Positions 25,323 to 33,240 are shown, counted from the stretch's first letter. The stretch: DNA of 64,000 nt from Kribbella italica (GCF_014205135.1 NZ_JACHMY010000001.1:7378001-7442000), one strand, 5' to 3'. A program made the numbers and translations. Notes: generated by a model from the letters alone, not told the origin.

Positions 25323-25716
25323 TGCTTCGGCGGCGGTCCAATACGATTCAAACCCGCTATTACAAACAGTATTCGTAGCGGCAATAGAAACATCGCCGAG
25401 TTACATAGCTTTGAGCGTCTCCTCCGGCGGATGCCGGCCACGTAGGACTCCCGTCCTGCGCCCTTACTCCTCAGTGGACAGTCCCCTGAGGAGTGCTAGA
25501 ACCCCTTGCCAGTAAGGAGATGGAGTGAGCCTGGTGTCCACTCGTTGAGTGCTGCGCGTTGGCACAACGCAGCACAACACGACACAAGGTGGGCAGGTCC
25601 ATCCCACATGCGCCGGACAGCATTCCGGCGCGTCGTGGCGTCCAGGCACAAGCACCTCGAGAATGGGTGTAATCTCGGCTGTTACCTGGACACAGAGTGT
25701 CCAACCGCAGGTGTGT
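25323..25716. other. gene-free region with several hairpins
   Basis: No convincing gene. Two strong inverted repeats are present. ACTCCTCAG (25466-25474) pairs with CTGAGGAGT (25486-25494). GTGCTG...CAGCAC pairs across 25549-25575 with an inner GTT/AAC. CCTTACT (25462-25468) can also pair with AGTAAGG (25511-25517). They follow the ligase and precede the riboswitch, so ligase termination or leader folding are possible roles. Confidence 0.5.
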
Positions 25717-25890
25717 CAACGCCGAGTCCTGCCAGGCGCACCCGCTCCCCTCGAAGAACCATGGCAGGAGTGGGGGACCCAGGATGTTGGGTCCCGGCCG
25801 TGAGTGGCCGGGTCCCTGGGGTGAAGTCCGCGGGAGCGGACCGGGCTATTGACTCTCAGCCCGAACCCGACAGCTAACTCCGCAGGCGTC
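25717..25890 (+). promoter_or_regulatory. c-di-AMP riboswitch (ydaO-yuaA leader)
   Basis: The conserved core is visible in order: GCCGAGTCCTGCC, GGCAGGAGTGGGGGACCC, a variable hairpin, GGTCCCTGGGGTGAAGTCCG, GGAGCGGACCGGGC, and CAGCCCGAACCCGACAGCTA followed by ACTCCGCAGGCGTC. The P1 stem can form from AACGCC (about 25718) and GGCGTC (25884-25889). The ribosome site GGAG (25892-25895) starts 3 nt after P1, and CTCC (25878-25881) could mask it, which fits translational control. Known actinobacterial targets are mostly Rpf-type cell-wall hydrolases and ion transport genes; here the target is a TM-GAF protein. Confidence 0.85.
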
Positions 25891-25901
25891 TGGAGACAAC
25901 C

Positions 25902-26921
25902 ATGCCCAAGATCGAGCGTCGTCAGGAGACGACGCCCGCGTTACTGCCGGCCGGGAGCCAGCCGGCAGGACAGTTGGCGCGCCGACCGTGGAGGACGCTG
26001 CTGCCCTCCTGGTGGTTTGCGCTGAACGGATTAAGCGCGGTGCTCACCGGCGTCGGCTGGTGGACGCAGGTCAGAGCACCGGGCGCCACGGGCAATGTGA
26101 ATGCGTTGTTTATTCACACCACCCTGGAGACCTTCCTGACCTACTGCGGCCTCGCCGCCGTAGTGGCTGGCGCACTGTTGAACGTAGCTGCGCAGTTGGT
26201 CCAGTATCGGACGTCGGCGGCCGAGATCTCTAGCCGTGAGCGAGAGCTTGCAGATCGAGAAGCTAGGCTTGCGGACCGCGAGGATGAGATCGATCGCCAG
26301 CAGACGGAGCTGGCGGACGTGATGCGCGCGCTTGAGGAGCAGATATTGCTCTCCAAAGTCGTGTTGCGGCCTCTAATCGGTACCTTGATCAGCCTCGGAA
26401 GCCTCGACCCGATGACGCTCCCGGACGACCAGAAAACCTTGCCGGCTCAGCTATACGGGCAAGCCCTGGTGACGATGCAATCGGGCATCGTCGAGTACCT
26501 AGGTGGGAGCGTCTCCGACGTCCGAGTCATCTATTGGCAGGTCGAGGGTCGCGCGCCCCACCGGTTACTCCGAGCCATCGACAAGCGAGGCGAGCGGAAG
26601 AAGCCGAGCTTGGTCATGCGAGAGGGCGACAACGCCCGCGGTGACGAGGCATTCCGAGCGTTGGATGCGAAGCAGCCCCGGATCTGGCATCTAGGCGAGG
26701 ACGGCGCGCCATACGCATGGAACAAGCGGAAGGTGTGGAAGGCATTCGCCGCGTTGCATGTTTCCGGCGAGGAGGGTGACGTTTTCGGCATGGTGACCAT
26801 CGACAGCCCGGACTGCGAGGCGATCACCGAAGACCATGTGCGGACCGCGCAGGTGATCGCGGATGCTTTCGCAGCCACCTGTGCGAACTACGCAAGGTTC
26901 GCTGACTACCCGACGGCCTAG
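25902..26921 (+). CDS. membrane-anchored coiled-coil GAF-like sensor under a c-di-AMP riboswitch
   Basis: A 339-aa protein. Two membrane helices (WWFALNGLSAVLTGVGWW at about 37-54, FLTYCGLAAVVAGALLNVAA at about 77-96) are followed by a heptad coiled coil (SRERELADREARLADREDEI, about 110-148). A C-terminal GAF-like domain then includes YWQVEGRAPHRLL and KAFAALHVSGEEGDVFGMVT. The helix TAQVIADAFAATCANYARF closes it. This layout resembles the TM-GAF proteins seen beside immunity genes, but no partner is adjacent. The riboswitch ends 11 nt before the ATG. Function unknown; a c-di-AMP-gated envelope-stress or defence sensor is inference. Confidence 0.75.
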   Translation: MPKIERRQETTPALLPAGSQPAGQLARRPWRTLLPSWWFALNGLSAVLTGVGWWTQVRAPGATGNVNALFIHTTLETFLTYCGLAAVVAGALLNVAAQLVQYRTSAAEISSRERELADREARLADREDEIDRQQTELADVMRALEEQILLSKVVLRPLIGTLISLGSLDPMTLPDDQKTLPAQLYGQALVTMQSGIVEYLGGSVSDVRVIYWQVEGRAPHRLLRAIDKRGERKKPSLVMREGDNARGDEAFRALDAKQPRIWHLGEDGAPYAWNKRKVWKAFAALHVSGEEGDVFGMVTIDSPDCEAITEDHVRTAQVIADAFAATCANYARFADYPTA

Positions 26922-27073
26922 TCGTCGGCCTTCTGGGGCGCCTTGTTGGGTGCGGGTCGAGGTCTCCGGGCCTCGGCCCGTACCTCGGCCCGTCCTCGCG
27001 CGAAGTAATCAGTGGGGTTCCGGGCAACTTGCTTGGCACGCTCGACGCTGCTGGTGTCCTTAACGACCTTCAC
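26918..27073 (-). CDS. 51-aa basic mini-protein, convergent with the TM-GAF gene
   Basis: GTG 27073 opens VKVVKDTSSVERAKQVARNP then TDYFARGRAEVRAEARR. The pattern is that of small actinobacterial proteins with a VARNPxxYFxxARxxAxxEV core, whose role is unknown. It overlaps the 3' end of the TM-GAF gene by 4 nt, tail to tail. The family-like sequence supports coding despite the short length. Confidence 0.6.
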   Translation of the reverse strand: MKVVKDTSSVERAKQVARNPTDYFARGRAEVRAEARRPRPAPNKAPQKADD

Positions 27074-27291
27074 GATGTGTCCCTACTCGGTCGGGTGTAG
27101 ACAGCCTTACATGTGAGGCGGCTCAGCGACAGGCTATTTGGTGTGTCTATGTCCACAGAGGAAACGATCCACGGTTCAGCGTGCTACCCCCGTAGCTGAT
27201 CGTTGCCGATCTGTGACACTGTCGTGCGCGATCTACTGGCGCACGGAAACTCGGCCAGCATCGACGGTCACCACCCGTCAACCTCCTCGAC

Positions 27292-27444
27292 TCAATCCTC
27301 AACCGGAGGAAGGATTACCCAGGTGTAGACATCTCGCCGCGGGTCGTAGTCGCATTGGTACCAGACGTCGTTTGTCTCATCGTGCTCAAGTTTGCCCAGA
27401 TCATCCTGTCCTCGGCAGGCGTCCGGGTCGGGAGTCTGTGACAC
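27292..27444 (-). CDS. 50-aa acidic mini-protein downstream of the dCTP deaminase gene
   Basis: GTG 27444 lies 7 nt after the deaminase stop, with GAGAG as ribosome site. The protein SQTPDPDACRGQDDLGKLEH then WYQCDYDPRRDVYTWVILPP is compact and acidic with two Cys. A longer in-frame ORF exists upstream but overlaps the deaminase gene. Tight spacing suggests co-translation and a functional link with the deaminase. Confidence 0.5.
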   Translation of the reverse strand: MSQTPDPDACRGQDDLGKLEHDETNDVWYQCDYDPRRDVYTWVILPPVED

Positions 27445-27451
27445 GGAACTC

Positions 27452-28678
27452 TCACTCCTCAGCGGCGGTGAACTCAAGTTGTTCGGACTCAAGGCGGCCC
27501 ATCCCACGGCGGCTATCAGCGGGAGTAGGCGGGATGTCGTCTCTTTCGATTTTGAAATGCTTGCCAAGTGTCTCCGTTTGCCCCTGGTAGTTCGATCCCA
27601 AGCCACCTTCGCCGTACAGCATGGTCGGCGGTTCGATCATGCGCTCGAAGGTCAGTTTGCAGACAGGTTGGCGATGTTCGATCATGAAGGCGACGTCGTG
27701 GGCGCGGACTTCCAACGCGGCAGTCGATCCTGCCCCGCGTTGTTCGGCGTTGTATCCGAAGCCGGGATCGAAGAACCCGGCATAGTGCGTCCGGAGTTCG
27801 CCGCTCGTTGGATCGTAGGCGGCCATCTCTGAGGCCAAGTGCGGTGGGATGGTGACCGCCTCGTGCGACATCAGGAGGTAGAAGCTGTTCGGTTGCAGAA
27901 TGATGCGGTCGCCCTCCTCTCGAGCCACCTTGTCCCAGAACAGGTGAGGGTCGGACGCTCCGGATTTGCTCAGGTCAAGCAACGGAGCGCTGCTCCGCGC
28001 CCGCCATCCGACGCCTCTGCCTTTAGGGCCGCGCAGATTCAGGCCTAAAAACAGACCTGAGGACAGCTGTAGGTTTTTCGGGTTTACAGGCTTCCCCGCG
28101 ACCGACAACAACGGACTCTCAGCATGTTCCCGCTTGATGTCCGCGTCGGAGAGTGCAGCGTCTCCGACAGACAGTCGCAGCTGATTGAGGGTGAGCCCGC
28201 GTCGAACTCTGATCGGAAAAGAGAGAGGGACAACTTCGAGGTAGAGACGGCCGGCATAGCCCGCTTGAATATCATCAAAGCGTGGGCCACGATCCGTGAT
28301 CACGCGAGTAAAGACGTCGGCGCGCCCGGTCGAACTCTTCGGGTTCGCTCGTGCTCGCATTCCATGCGGCAGTTGGAGTCGCTCCATGAGCGGGATTACG
28401 TACGGAAGCCCGACCTCAAGCACCGCTCCGTCTTCACCAGTGAGATCCAGTTCGTATTTGCCGAGCTCGCGTAGTCGATCGTCCACTGTGTGGGTTCCGG
28501 GAAGGAAGCTGCACTGGATCCGGTGCGCCACGTCGCCAAGGCGTAGGTCGAGGCTCGCGGGCTGGATGTTGGCAGCCGGGATGTCCCCGCCGGGTGCACT
28601 GATGATGCCGTCCGCGATCGCCTTCTCTAGGTGCTGATTTGGCAGCACTCCATCCTTGCCCGCAGATAGGTCCACCAT
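27452..28678 (-). CDS. 2'-deoxycytidine 5'-triphosphate deaminase (long DCD form)
   Basis: A 408-aa protein starting at ATG 28678 (MVDLSAGKDGVLPNQHLEKAI); longer upstream starts lack family character. It is built of two related beta-barrel halves: NIQPASLDLRLGDVAHRIQ ... NPKSSTGRADVFTRVITDRG ... GRLYLEVVPLSFPIRVRRG, and NSFYLLMSHEAVTIPPHLAS ... HYAGFFDPGFGYN ... ALEVRAHDVAFMIEHRQPV. This matches the long DCD family that deaminates dCTP to dUTP. In phage defence, dCTP deaminases deplete dCTP; on a mobile element either nucleotide supply or defence is possible. Confidence 0.88.
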   Translation of the reverse strand: MVDLSAGKDGVLPNQHLEKAIADGIISAPGGDIPAANIQPASLDLRLGDVAHRIQCSFLPGTHTVDDRLRELGKYELDLTGEDGAVLEVGLPYVIPLMERLQLPHGMRARANPKSSTGRADVFTRVITDRGPRFDDIQAGYAGRLYLEVVPLSFPIRVRRGLTLNQLRLSVGDAALSDADIKREHAESPLLSVAGKPVNPKNLQLSSGLFLGLNLRGPKGRGVGWRARSSAPLLDLSKSGASDPHLFWDKVAREEGDRIILQPNSFYLLMSHEAVTIPPHLASEMAAYDPTSGELRTHYAGFFDPGFGYNAEQRGAGSTAALEVRAHDVAFMIEHRQPVCKLTFERMIEPPTMLYGEGGLGSNYQGQTETLGKHFKIERDDIPPTPADSRRGMGRLESEQLEFTAAEE

Positions 28679-29223
28679 GACGCCCAGTCTCCTCCTTCGT
28701 GGTTCGTCGGAGTCTAGCGACACGACGCGAGCCTGGGCACGACGCAGGTCGGAGTTCAGACCGTCCTGCCGGTTCTGGTCCGGAGTGGAGGTCCGTCGGA
28801 CACACGACGCCGGCTCGAATCCTTGGGAATCGGGTGTCATCGGAGAGTATCCGTTGCCTCACTCAACAGATCCACGGATTCCAATGGCCGCCAGTGCGGC
28901 CCTCCTTATCGATCGAAGGTGCACCAGGACCGGCACGCTCTCCGGAGCGCCTGCCCATGCCGGCTGCCGGCACAACCCAGCCCTTGGTAACCGACTCGAT
29001 CTAGACCGGCGAACCCAGACACTAGAGCGGCGAGCGCCCATCCCAGGCATCTGACCACTGAGTAACCCGTCCGCCGGCCGCTCGATGATCCGGACCCCGT
29101 ACTCCTCCCGTCAAGAGTGCTCTCCCTGGCCAAAGTGGAGGACCCGTCAACCTTGATCGAATCGAGCGGGCCAGGAGTTGACCGATGCGCGCAGTCTGCA
29201 GGCACGGCGATAGGTCCACTGCG
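28679..29223. other. 545-bp region without a supported gene
   Basis: Open frames on both strands here have no recognisable protein character, and their starts lack ribosome sites. It holds the deaminase promoter (minus strand) and the downstream side of the pentapeptide-repeat gene. No strong hairpin or RNA gene was recognised. Confidence 0.5.
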
Positions 29224-30591
29224 TCATACGGACGTTGGAGACGAGTCAGGGGGCGGGTCCGCGGTTTGGGCTGCGTCTGGTGCCTGTTTCGGTGCGGGAT
29301 GGCCGGGCCAGGCCGACGGAGCCTCTCGCTCGTCCCACAGCACTCTTCCTGTGAACTTGGCCTTGCTTAACAGCACGCGCGTATCGGATTGCCCACGACC
29401 CTCGCCGGCCTTCACGACAGCGGAGAACTGCACATGCGAGTGAGTGCTGGGCGTCGACCAACTCTCCTGATCCCACAGCATGTTCGGCGCCGAGACACCT
29501 ACGGCAGACACGCGTCCACCAAGCGACCCTTCCATGACAACGGTCTCGGTAAGGAACTCCGCTTCGCGAAAGTCGATGATCGCTGAGTTGAATGCAGTCT
29601 CAAAGAATCGCACCTCCCCAGACTCGAATCGCGCACCGCGGAAATTAACGCTATTGGAGCCGTTGAATTTAGCATGATCAAAGCGGACGGTACCCCCTGC
29701 GAACCTGGCGCCCTTGAAAGACGTCTTCCACGACGTGAATGCAGCGGCGGTGAAGTCAACCTGGCCGTTAAAGACGGCCTCTTCAAAATCCGCAGATCTT
29801 TGACCGTCGAAGACAGCCATCTCGAAGGAAACGTCGCCCCGGAATGTGCACCCAGTGAACTTGGCGTCAGTAAGGCGTGCCCCGGCGAGCGGCAGATCAC
29901 AGTCTGACCATGATCCGCCCGATGCTCCGGTCAAGCGGCGCGCAATCTCCTGGGTGATCACATTCCGGATCTCCGAGCGTTCTTGCTCCTTCAGTTCCTG
30001 TGGATCGTCCTCGTTGACCCGGAGCGACAGCAACCGGAGAGTCGCGCACAGCACATTTACGCAGACCTGACGCTGCGATGGCTCCCGTTGGCCCCAGTCA
30101 TCGGCGAGTTGCGCGATCGCGTAGACGCCTGCAATCCGTATCGACGGCTCGGTGTGGCCCAACTGGTCGACCGCGGCACTAAATCGAGATCGGTAATCTG
30201 CGCGATCAGCCCGCTCTTCGGCGCTCTTCTCAAGATCTTGCTTCCGGGCCGCAAGATTGAGTTGCCGCTCAGTTGTCTGCTGCCGGCGATACGCGATCAA
30301 CGCAGCCGAACCAATACCGACAAGCCCAATGATCGCGATTGTGCTACGTACGACGTCGTATAGTTGGCTCGATGGCAAGCTGAAGGTGCGTGGGTCCCAC
30401 CAAACAACTCCATCTCCAACGGCAAGCCAGCCAGCGAGCGGCAGTCCTACTGCAACGCTCGCGAGAGCGACCACGACCGCTGCCCAGATGACATGCCTCG
30501 GCTTGAGAACACTCTTGTCGCCGTCGACCTGCGGTGTCTGTGCCGCCTTCGGTGAATCTATATCTGCGCTCTTTGCGTGCCCCTTCTCCAT
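29224..30591 (-). CDS. pentapeptide-repeat membrane protein
   Basis: A 455-aa protein. Two membrane helices (VIWAAVVVALASVAVGLPLA at about 33-53; STIAIIGLVGIGSAALIAYR at about 83-102) are followed by a helical linker (LAARKQDLEKSAEERADRAD). About 40 pentapeptide units between residues 225 and 355 fit the A(D/N)LXX-like pattern (GARLTDAKFTGCTFRGDVSF, ARFAGGTVRFDHAKFNGSNS, REAEFLTETVVMEG), giving a right-handed beta-helix. A Pro/Asp-rich tail closes it. It is the last cargo gene before the integrase, and an envelope-located immunity or structural role is possible. GC is lower than in core genes. Confidence 0.8.
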   Translation of the reverse strand: MEKGHAKSADIDSPKAAQTPQVDGDKSVLKPRHVIWAAVVVALASVAVGLPLAGWLAVGDGVVWWDPRTFSLPSSQLYDVVRSTIAIIGLVGIGSAALIAYRRQQTTERQLNLAARKQDLEKSAEERADRADYRSRFSAAVDQLGHTEPSIRIAGVYAIAQLADDWGQREPSQRQVCVNVLCATLRLLSLRVNEDDPQELKEQERSEIRNVITQEIARRLTGASGGSWSDCDLPLAGARLTDAKFTGCTFRGDVSFEMAVFDGQRSADFEEAVFNGQVDFTAAAFTSWKTSFKGARFAGGTVRFDHAKFNGSNSVNFRGARFESGEVRFFETAFNSAIIDFREAEFLTETVVMEGSLGGRVSAVGVSAPNMLWDQESWSTPSTHSHVQFSAVVKAGEGRGQSDTRVLLSKAKFTGRVLWDEREAPSAWPGHPAPKQAPDAAQTADPPPDSSPTSV

Positions 30592-30894
30592 GCGTCAACG
30601 ATCGCAGCGGCTAAGGCGTCGGCGTGAGCGCCATGCCGCACTGTGTGGTGCCCCTTCCGGCCGCATGCGCCTGCGGGTATACCACCGGTCAGCTGAGCTG
30701 GTCTCCAGGATGTGAGCCCGTAGGCCCATAGCGATTGCGGCGCATCTCGGCCCAACGCGGTCGACGTCGGCGGGTTGCGCTCCTCCGCGTGGCATCATCC
30801 ATGGCACGAACTGGTGGCTACTCATGGGAGATTTCGCCTCCCGTGGAGGCCGACATGGGACTCAAGCGCTGGTTGAGAGCGGATGTGACGGTGT
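30592..30894. other. non-coding gap between cargo and integrase
   Basis: No credible gene is seen. It includes GGGAG-ATTTCG-CCTCCC (about 30826-30843), a small hairpin, and leads into the tRNA-like segment downstream. Confidence 0.4.
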
Positions 30895-30938
30895 CGTTCT
30901 TCCTCGTAATGAGATGGTCGTCGGTTCGATTCCGACAG
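30895..30938 (+). other. tRNA-like 3'-half remnant
   Basis: TCTTC-CTCGTAA-TGAGA resembles an anticodon arm (CGT anticodon, Thr). It is followed by a short variable stretch and a perfect T-arm GTCGG-TTCGATT-CCGAC (30918-30934). A matching 5' acceptor strand (TCGGCCT) is not found upstream, so it is not an intact tRNA. It may be a relic of an older attachment site or tRNA-targeting insertion. Confidence 0.35.
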
Positions 30939-30957
30939 GCCGATCGTTAGATCGGCC
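30938..30957. terminator. hairpin overlapping the integrase stop
   Basis: GGCCGATC-GTTA-GATCGGCC is a perfect 8-bp stem with a 4-nt loop covering the integrase stop codon. It could terminate or stabilise the integrase transcript. Confidence 0.5.
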
Positions 30958-32428
30958 GTCCTGATCCATCAATCAGGCCCCACTCGGAAAGCAGCTGTAA
31001 GGCTCGTCGGATCGTTCCCGCCGACACTCCGTAGATCTGGGTGAGCTGAGCTGTGGACGGGAGAGCCGCACCTCTCGGGAACTGTCCGTCTGTGATGTCT
31101 CCGCTGATCGCCGTCGCCACGTGCTCGTACGGCGAGCGCGGTTCTACGCGCGCCCGCTCGGACGCGGTGCGCTGCTCCGGCCGGGAAGGGAGCCGGGAGA
31201 AGAGAGCTTGCGCCGCACGTTGATCCGACTCGGACACGAATGCTGTGTAGACGCGGAGAGTGGTTGTACCGCCGCCCCCATGGCCAAGTCGGCCGGCGAC
31301 CGTACGGATGTCAACGCCGGCCGCGATGAGTTCGGTGGCCGAATAGTGGCGGAGCTTGTGAAGTGTGGTGTTGATGCCCAGGCGGGCGGCCAGCTTGCCG
31401 TAGCGCTGAGAGACGCTATCCGGGACCAGGTGCTCGCTGTTGTCCGGTTCAAGAGAGAAGACGAACGCATCTGCACGAAGCTTCGTGTCGAGAGCCTCAG
31501 CTCGGCGTTCGCATTCGGCGCGGTGCTCTCGGAGAATGGTGACGGTGTCGCCGTCAATGGCGAGACGACGCTGCTGGTGGGTCTTGGTGTCCTTGAGCCA
31601 CTTCTGACTACTGTTCTGGGCGACGCTAGTGTCCACGATGATGATGGCGTTCTCGAGGTCTACCTTGGACCAGCGGAGGCCGCAGAGTTCACCGCGGCGG
31701 GCACCGGTGACCATGGCTATCCAGACGAACGTGCCCCAGGCAGGGTCCCTGAACGCCTCGGCCAGGATCCGGGCCGCTTCCGCCGCTGTCGGCGGTCGTG
31801 GGTTCGGCTTCGGAGCGGCTGGCGGCTTGCCGGTCGGCATCGGGTTTACCCCTACCCACTTCCAGCGGACCGCTTGTTGAAATGCCCCGCTAAGGATGAA
31901 GTGGATCTGACGGATCGTTGCTGCGCCCAGGGGTCGGCAGACGTGGGGATGACATCGGTCGTCGCACTCATGCGGTCGGGCTGTGCGGTGCTCGATGAAT
32001 CGCTGCCGGTCGCAGTGCAGACGACACCTGCGAAGCTCCGCGTAGTAGGGGTCAAGGAGATCAGCGTCGACCGCACCTACCTTGATGTGCCCGATGATCG
32101 GCTGAATGTGATTTCGAAAGTACCCGCGATAGGTGCGTGCTGTCGTTTCGTCCAGTTGGGCCAGGTCGAGGTGGCGCTCCACCAGAGCGCTGACGCTGGC
32201 ATTGGTCCGCGGCTGCCGACGCTCGTCGACCAGGGTCTGAAGCCGGCGGATTGCCCGCTCGGCCTCATCATCCGCCTTGAGCGTGCCGGCGGGGATGGTC
32301 TCTTTGAGGTAGTGCCGGCGTTTGGTGACCGGGTCAATGCCCGCGTAGACCGACACGCGGAGGGCTCCGCTGGGCAATGTCTCGACGCTGCCGCGGGCTC
32401 GCTGGCGCCTCTTCGGGCTCGTTGCCAT
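30947..32428 (-). CDS. int: tyrosine integrase with C-terminal GntR winged-helix domain
   Basis: A 493-aa protein from ATG 32428 (MATSPKRRQRARGSVETLPS); frames further upstream run into the tRNA. The arm-binding N-terminus is followed by a SAM-like core-binding domain containing a Cys/His-rich insert (RCRLHC, HECDDRCHPHVCRPL). The catalytic domain has Arg in TGARRGELCGLRW, H-x-L-R-H in LHKLRHYSATELI, GRLGHGGGGTTT, and Tyr in LRVYTAF. The last 62 residues (YEHVATAISGDITDGQFPRG, VSAGTIRRALQLLSEWGLI) are a GntR winged helix homologous to the element's own GntR repressor. It should integrate the element at tRNA-Lys. Confidence 0.93.
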   Translation of the reverse strand: MATSPKRRQRARGSVETLPSGALRVSVYAGIDPVTKRRHYLKETIPAGTLKADDEAERAIRRLQTLVDERRQPRTNASVSALVERHLDLAQLDETTARTYRGYFRNHIQPIIGHIKVGAVDADLLDPYYAELRRCRLHCDRQRFIEHRTARPHECDDRCHPHVCRPLGAATIRQIHFILSGAFQQAVRWKWVGVNPMPTGKPPAAPKPNPRPPTAAEAARILAEAFRDPAWGTFVWIAMVTGARRGELCGLRWSKVDLENAIIIVDTSVAQNSSQKWLKDTKTHQQRRLAIDGDTVTILREHRAECERRAEALDTKLRADAFVFSLEPDNSEHLVPDSVSQRYGKLAARLGINTTLHKLRHYSATELIAAGVDIRTVAGRLGHGGGGTTTLRVYTAFVSESDQRAAQALFSRLPSRPEQRTASERARVEPRSPYEHVATAISGDITDGQFPRGAALPSTAQLTQIYGVSAGTIRRALQLLSEWGLIDGSGRPI

Positions 32429-32541
32429 GGGATCAAGGGTAGCAATTCGCACCACGTTTGATCCCACGATCTGCATCGAGCGAAGTTCTGCACTCGTGCG
32501 ATGCAAGGTGGAAGCCCCTTGTTTTAAAGGGTTTTCACGCT

Positions 32542-32617
32542 TGGTAGGCCCCGTCGGACTCGAACCGACAACCCGCGGATTAAAAGTCCGCTGCTCTGCC
32601 AATTGAGCTAGAGGCCC
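32542..32617 (-). tRNA. tRNA-Lys(TTT), integration site
   Basis: A 76-nt cloverleaf with CCA encoded. The acceptor GGGCCTC pairs with GGGGCCT (two G-U), followed by D-arm GCTCAATTGGCAGAGC, anticodon arm GCGGA-CTTTTAA-TCCGC (anticodon TTT) and T-arm GTCGG-TTCGAGT-CCGAC. The 3' end faces the integrase gene, 113 bp away, so the 3' part is the probable attR crossover region. The intact tRNA is thus reconstituted at the right boundary. Confidence 0.95.
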
Positions 32618-32832
32618 GGGTGTGGGGAACAGTGTGACAGGTGTTGGGGGTGGGGGGCCAACTGGAAGCAGGGATAGGACCAGTGGTTGAGGTGGTCTCG
32701 GACGGTGATCGGTGGATCACTGTGGGTTGAACCGGATGGGTGGGTTGGTCGTTTCCTGGGGTGAGGAGCGCCCTCGCCGGCGTGAGGCGGGTGGGGGTGT
32801 GGAGCCGTCCGTTCACCTTGAGGAGTTGGATG

Positions 32833-33240
32833 ATGTTGGAGCGCTGGCAGGGGCAGGTCGTTGCTGTGTTCAGGATTGTGGTGGGGTTTTTGTTTGCCAC
32901 CCATGGCGCCGCGGCGCTGTTCGGGGTGCTGGGGGTGAAGCAGGTGGAAGCACTGACGTGGCCGTCCTGGTGGGCGGCGGCGATCCAGGGGATCGCGGGG
33001 GCGTTGGTGATGGTGGGGTTCGGGACGCGGTGGGCCGCGTTGCTGTGTTCGGGGTCGATGGCTTACGCGTACTTCACGGTGCATCAGGTTGACGGGTTGC
33101 TGCCGGTGGAGAACGGTGGGGAGAAGGCGGCGTTGTTCGCGTTCGCGTTCCTGTTGATCGCGGTGCTCGGGAACGGGGGCTGGGCGCTGGAAAGTAGCCT
33201 TTCCAGCAGGAAGCGGGAGCCTGTGGCGGCCGGCGAGTAG
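32833..33240 (+). CDS. DoxX-family membrane protein
   Basis: A 135-aa protein with four membrane helices (VVAVFRIVVGFLFATHGAAA, AAIQGIAGALVMVGFG, AALLCSGSMAYAYFTV, AALFAFAFLLIAVLGNGG). FRIVVGFLFATHGAAALFG is the usual DoxX start. ATG 32833 is better spaced from AGGAG (32821-32825) than the ATG at 32830. It is the first chromosomal gene right of the tRNA. DoxX proteins are linked to redox homeostasis at the membrane; the exact role here is unknown. Confidence 0.88.
   Translation: MLERWQGQVVAVFRIVVGFLFATHGAAALFGVLGVKQVEALTWPSWWAAAIQGIAGALVMVGFGTRWAALLCSGSMAYAYFTVHQVDGLLPVENGGEKAALFAFAFLLIAVLGNGGWALESSLSSRKREPVAAGE

Noticed and set aside
27138..27590. 150-codon plus-strand frame
   Set aside because: Overlaps the deaminase C-terminus and the 50-aa gene on the opposite strand; composition and start context are poor.
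28656..29205. Several 60-130 codon frames between deaminase and pentapeptide genes
   Set aside because: No ribosome sites, no family pattern and mutually overlapping; treated as a non-coding gap.
30895..30938. Intact tRNA-Thr gene
   Set aside because: A 5' acceptor strand that pairs with the 3' side is missing and the anticodon stem has a mismatch; listed only as a tRNA-like remnant.
1..32541. Left attachment site (copy of the tRNA-Lys 3' end)
   Set aside because: No repeat of the T-arm/acceptor sequence of the tRNA was found by eye left of the integrase; the boundary is probably outside the window.
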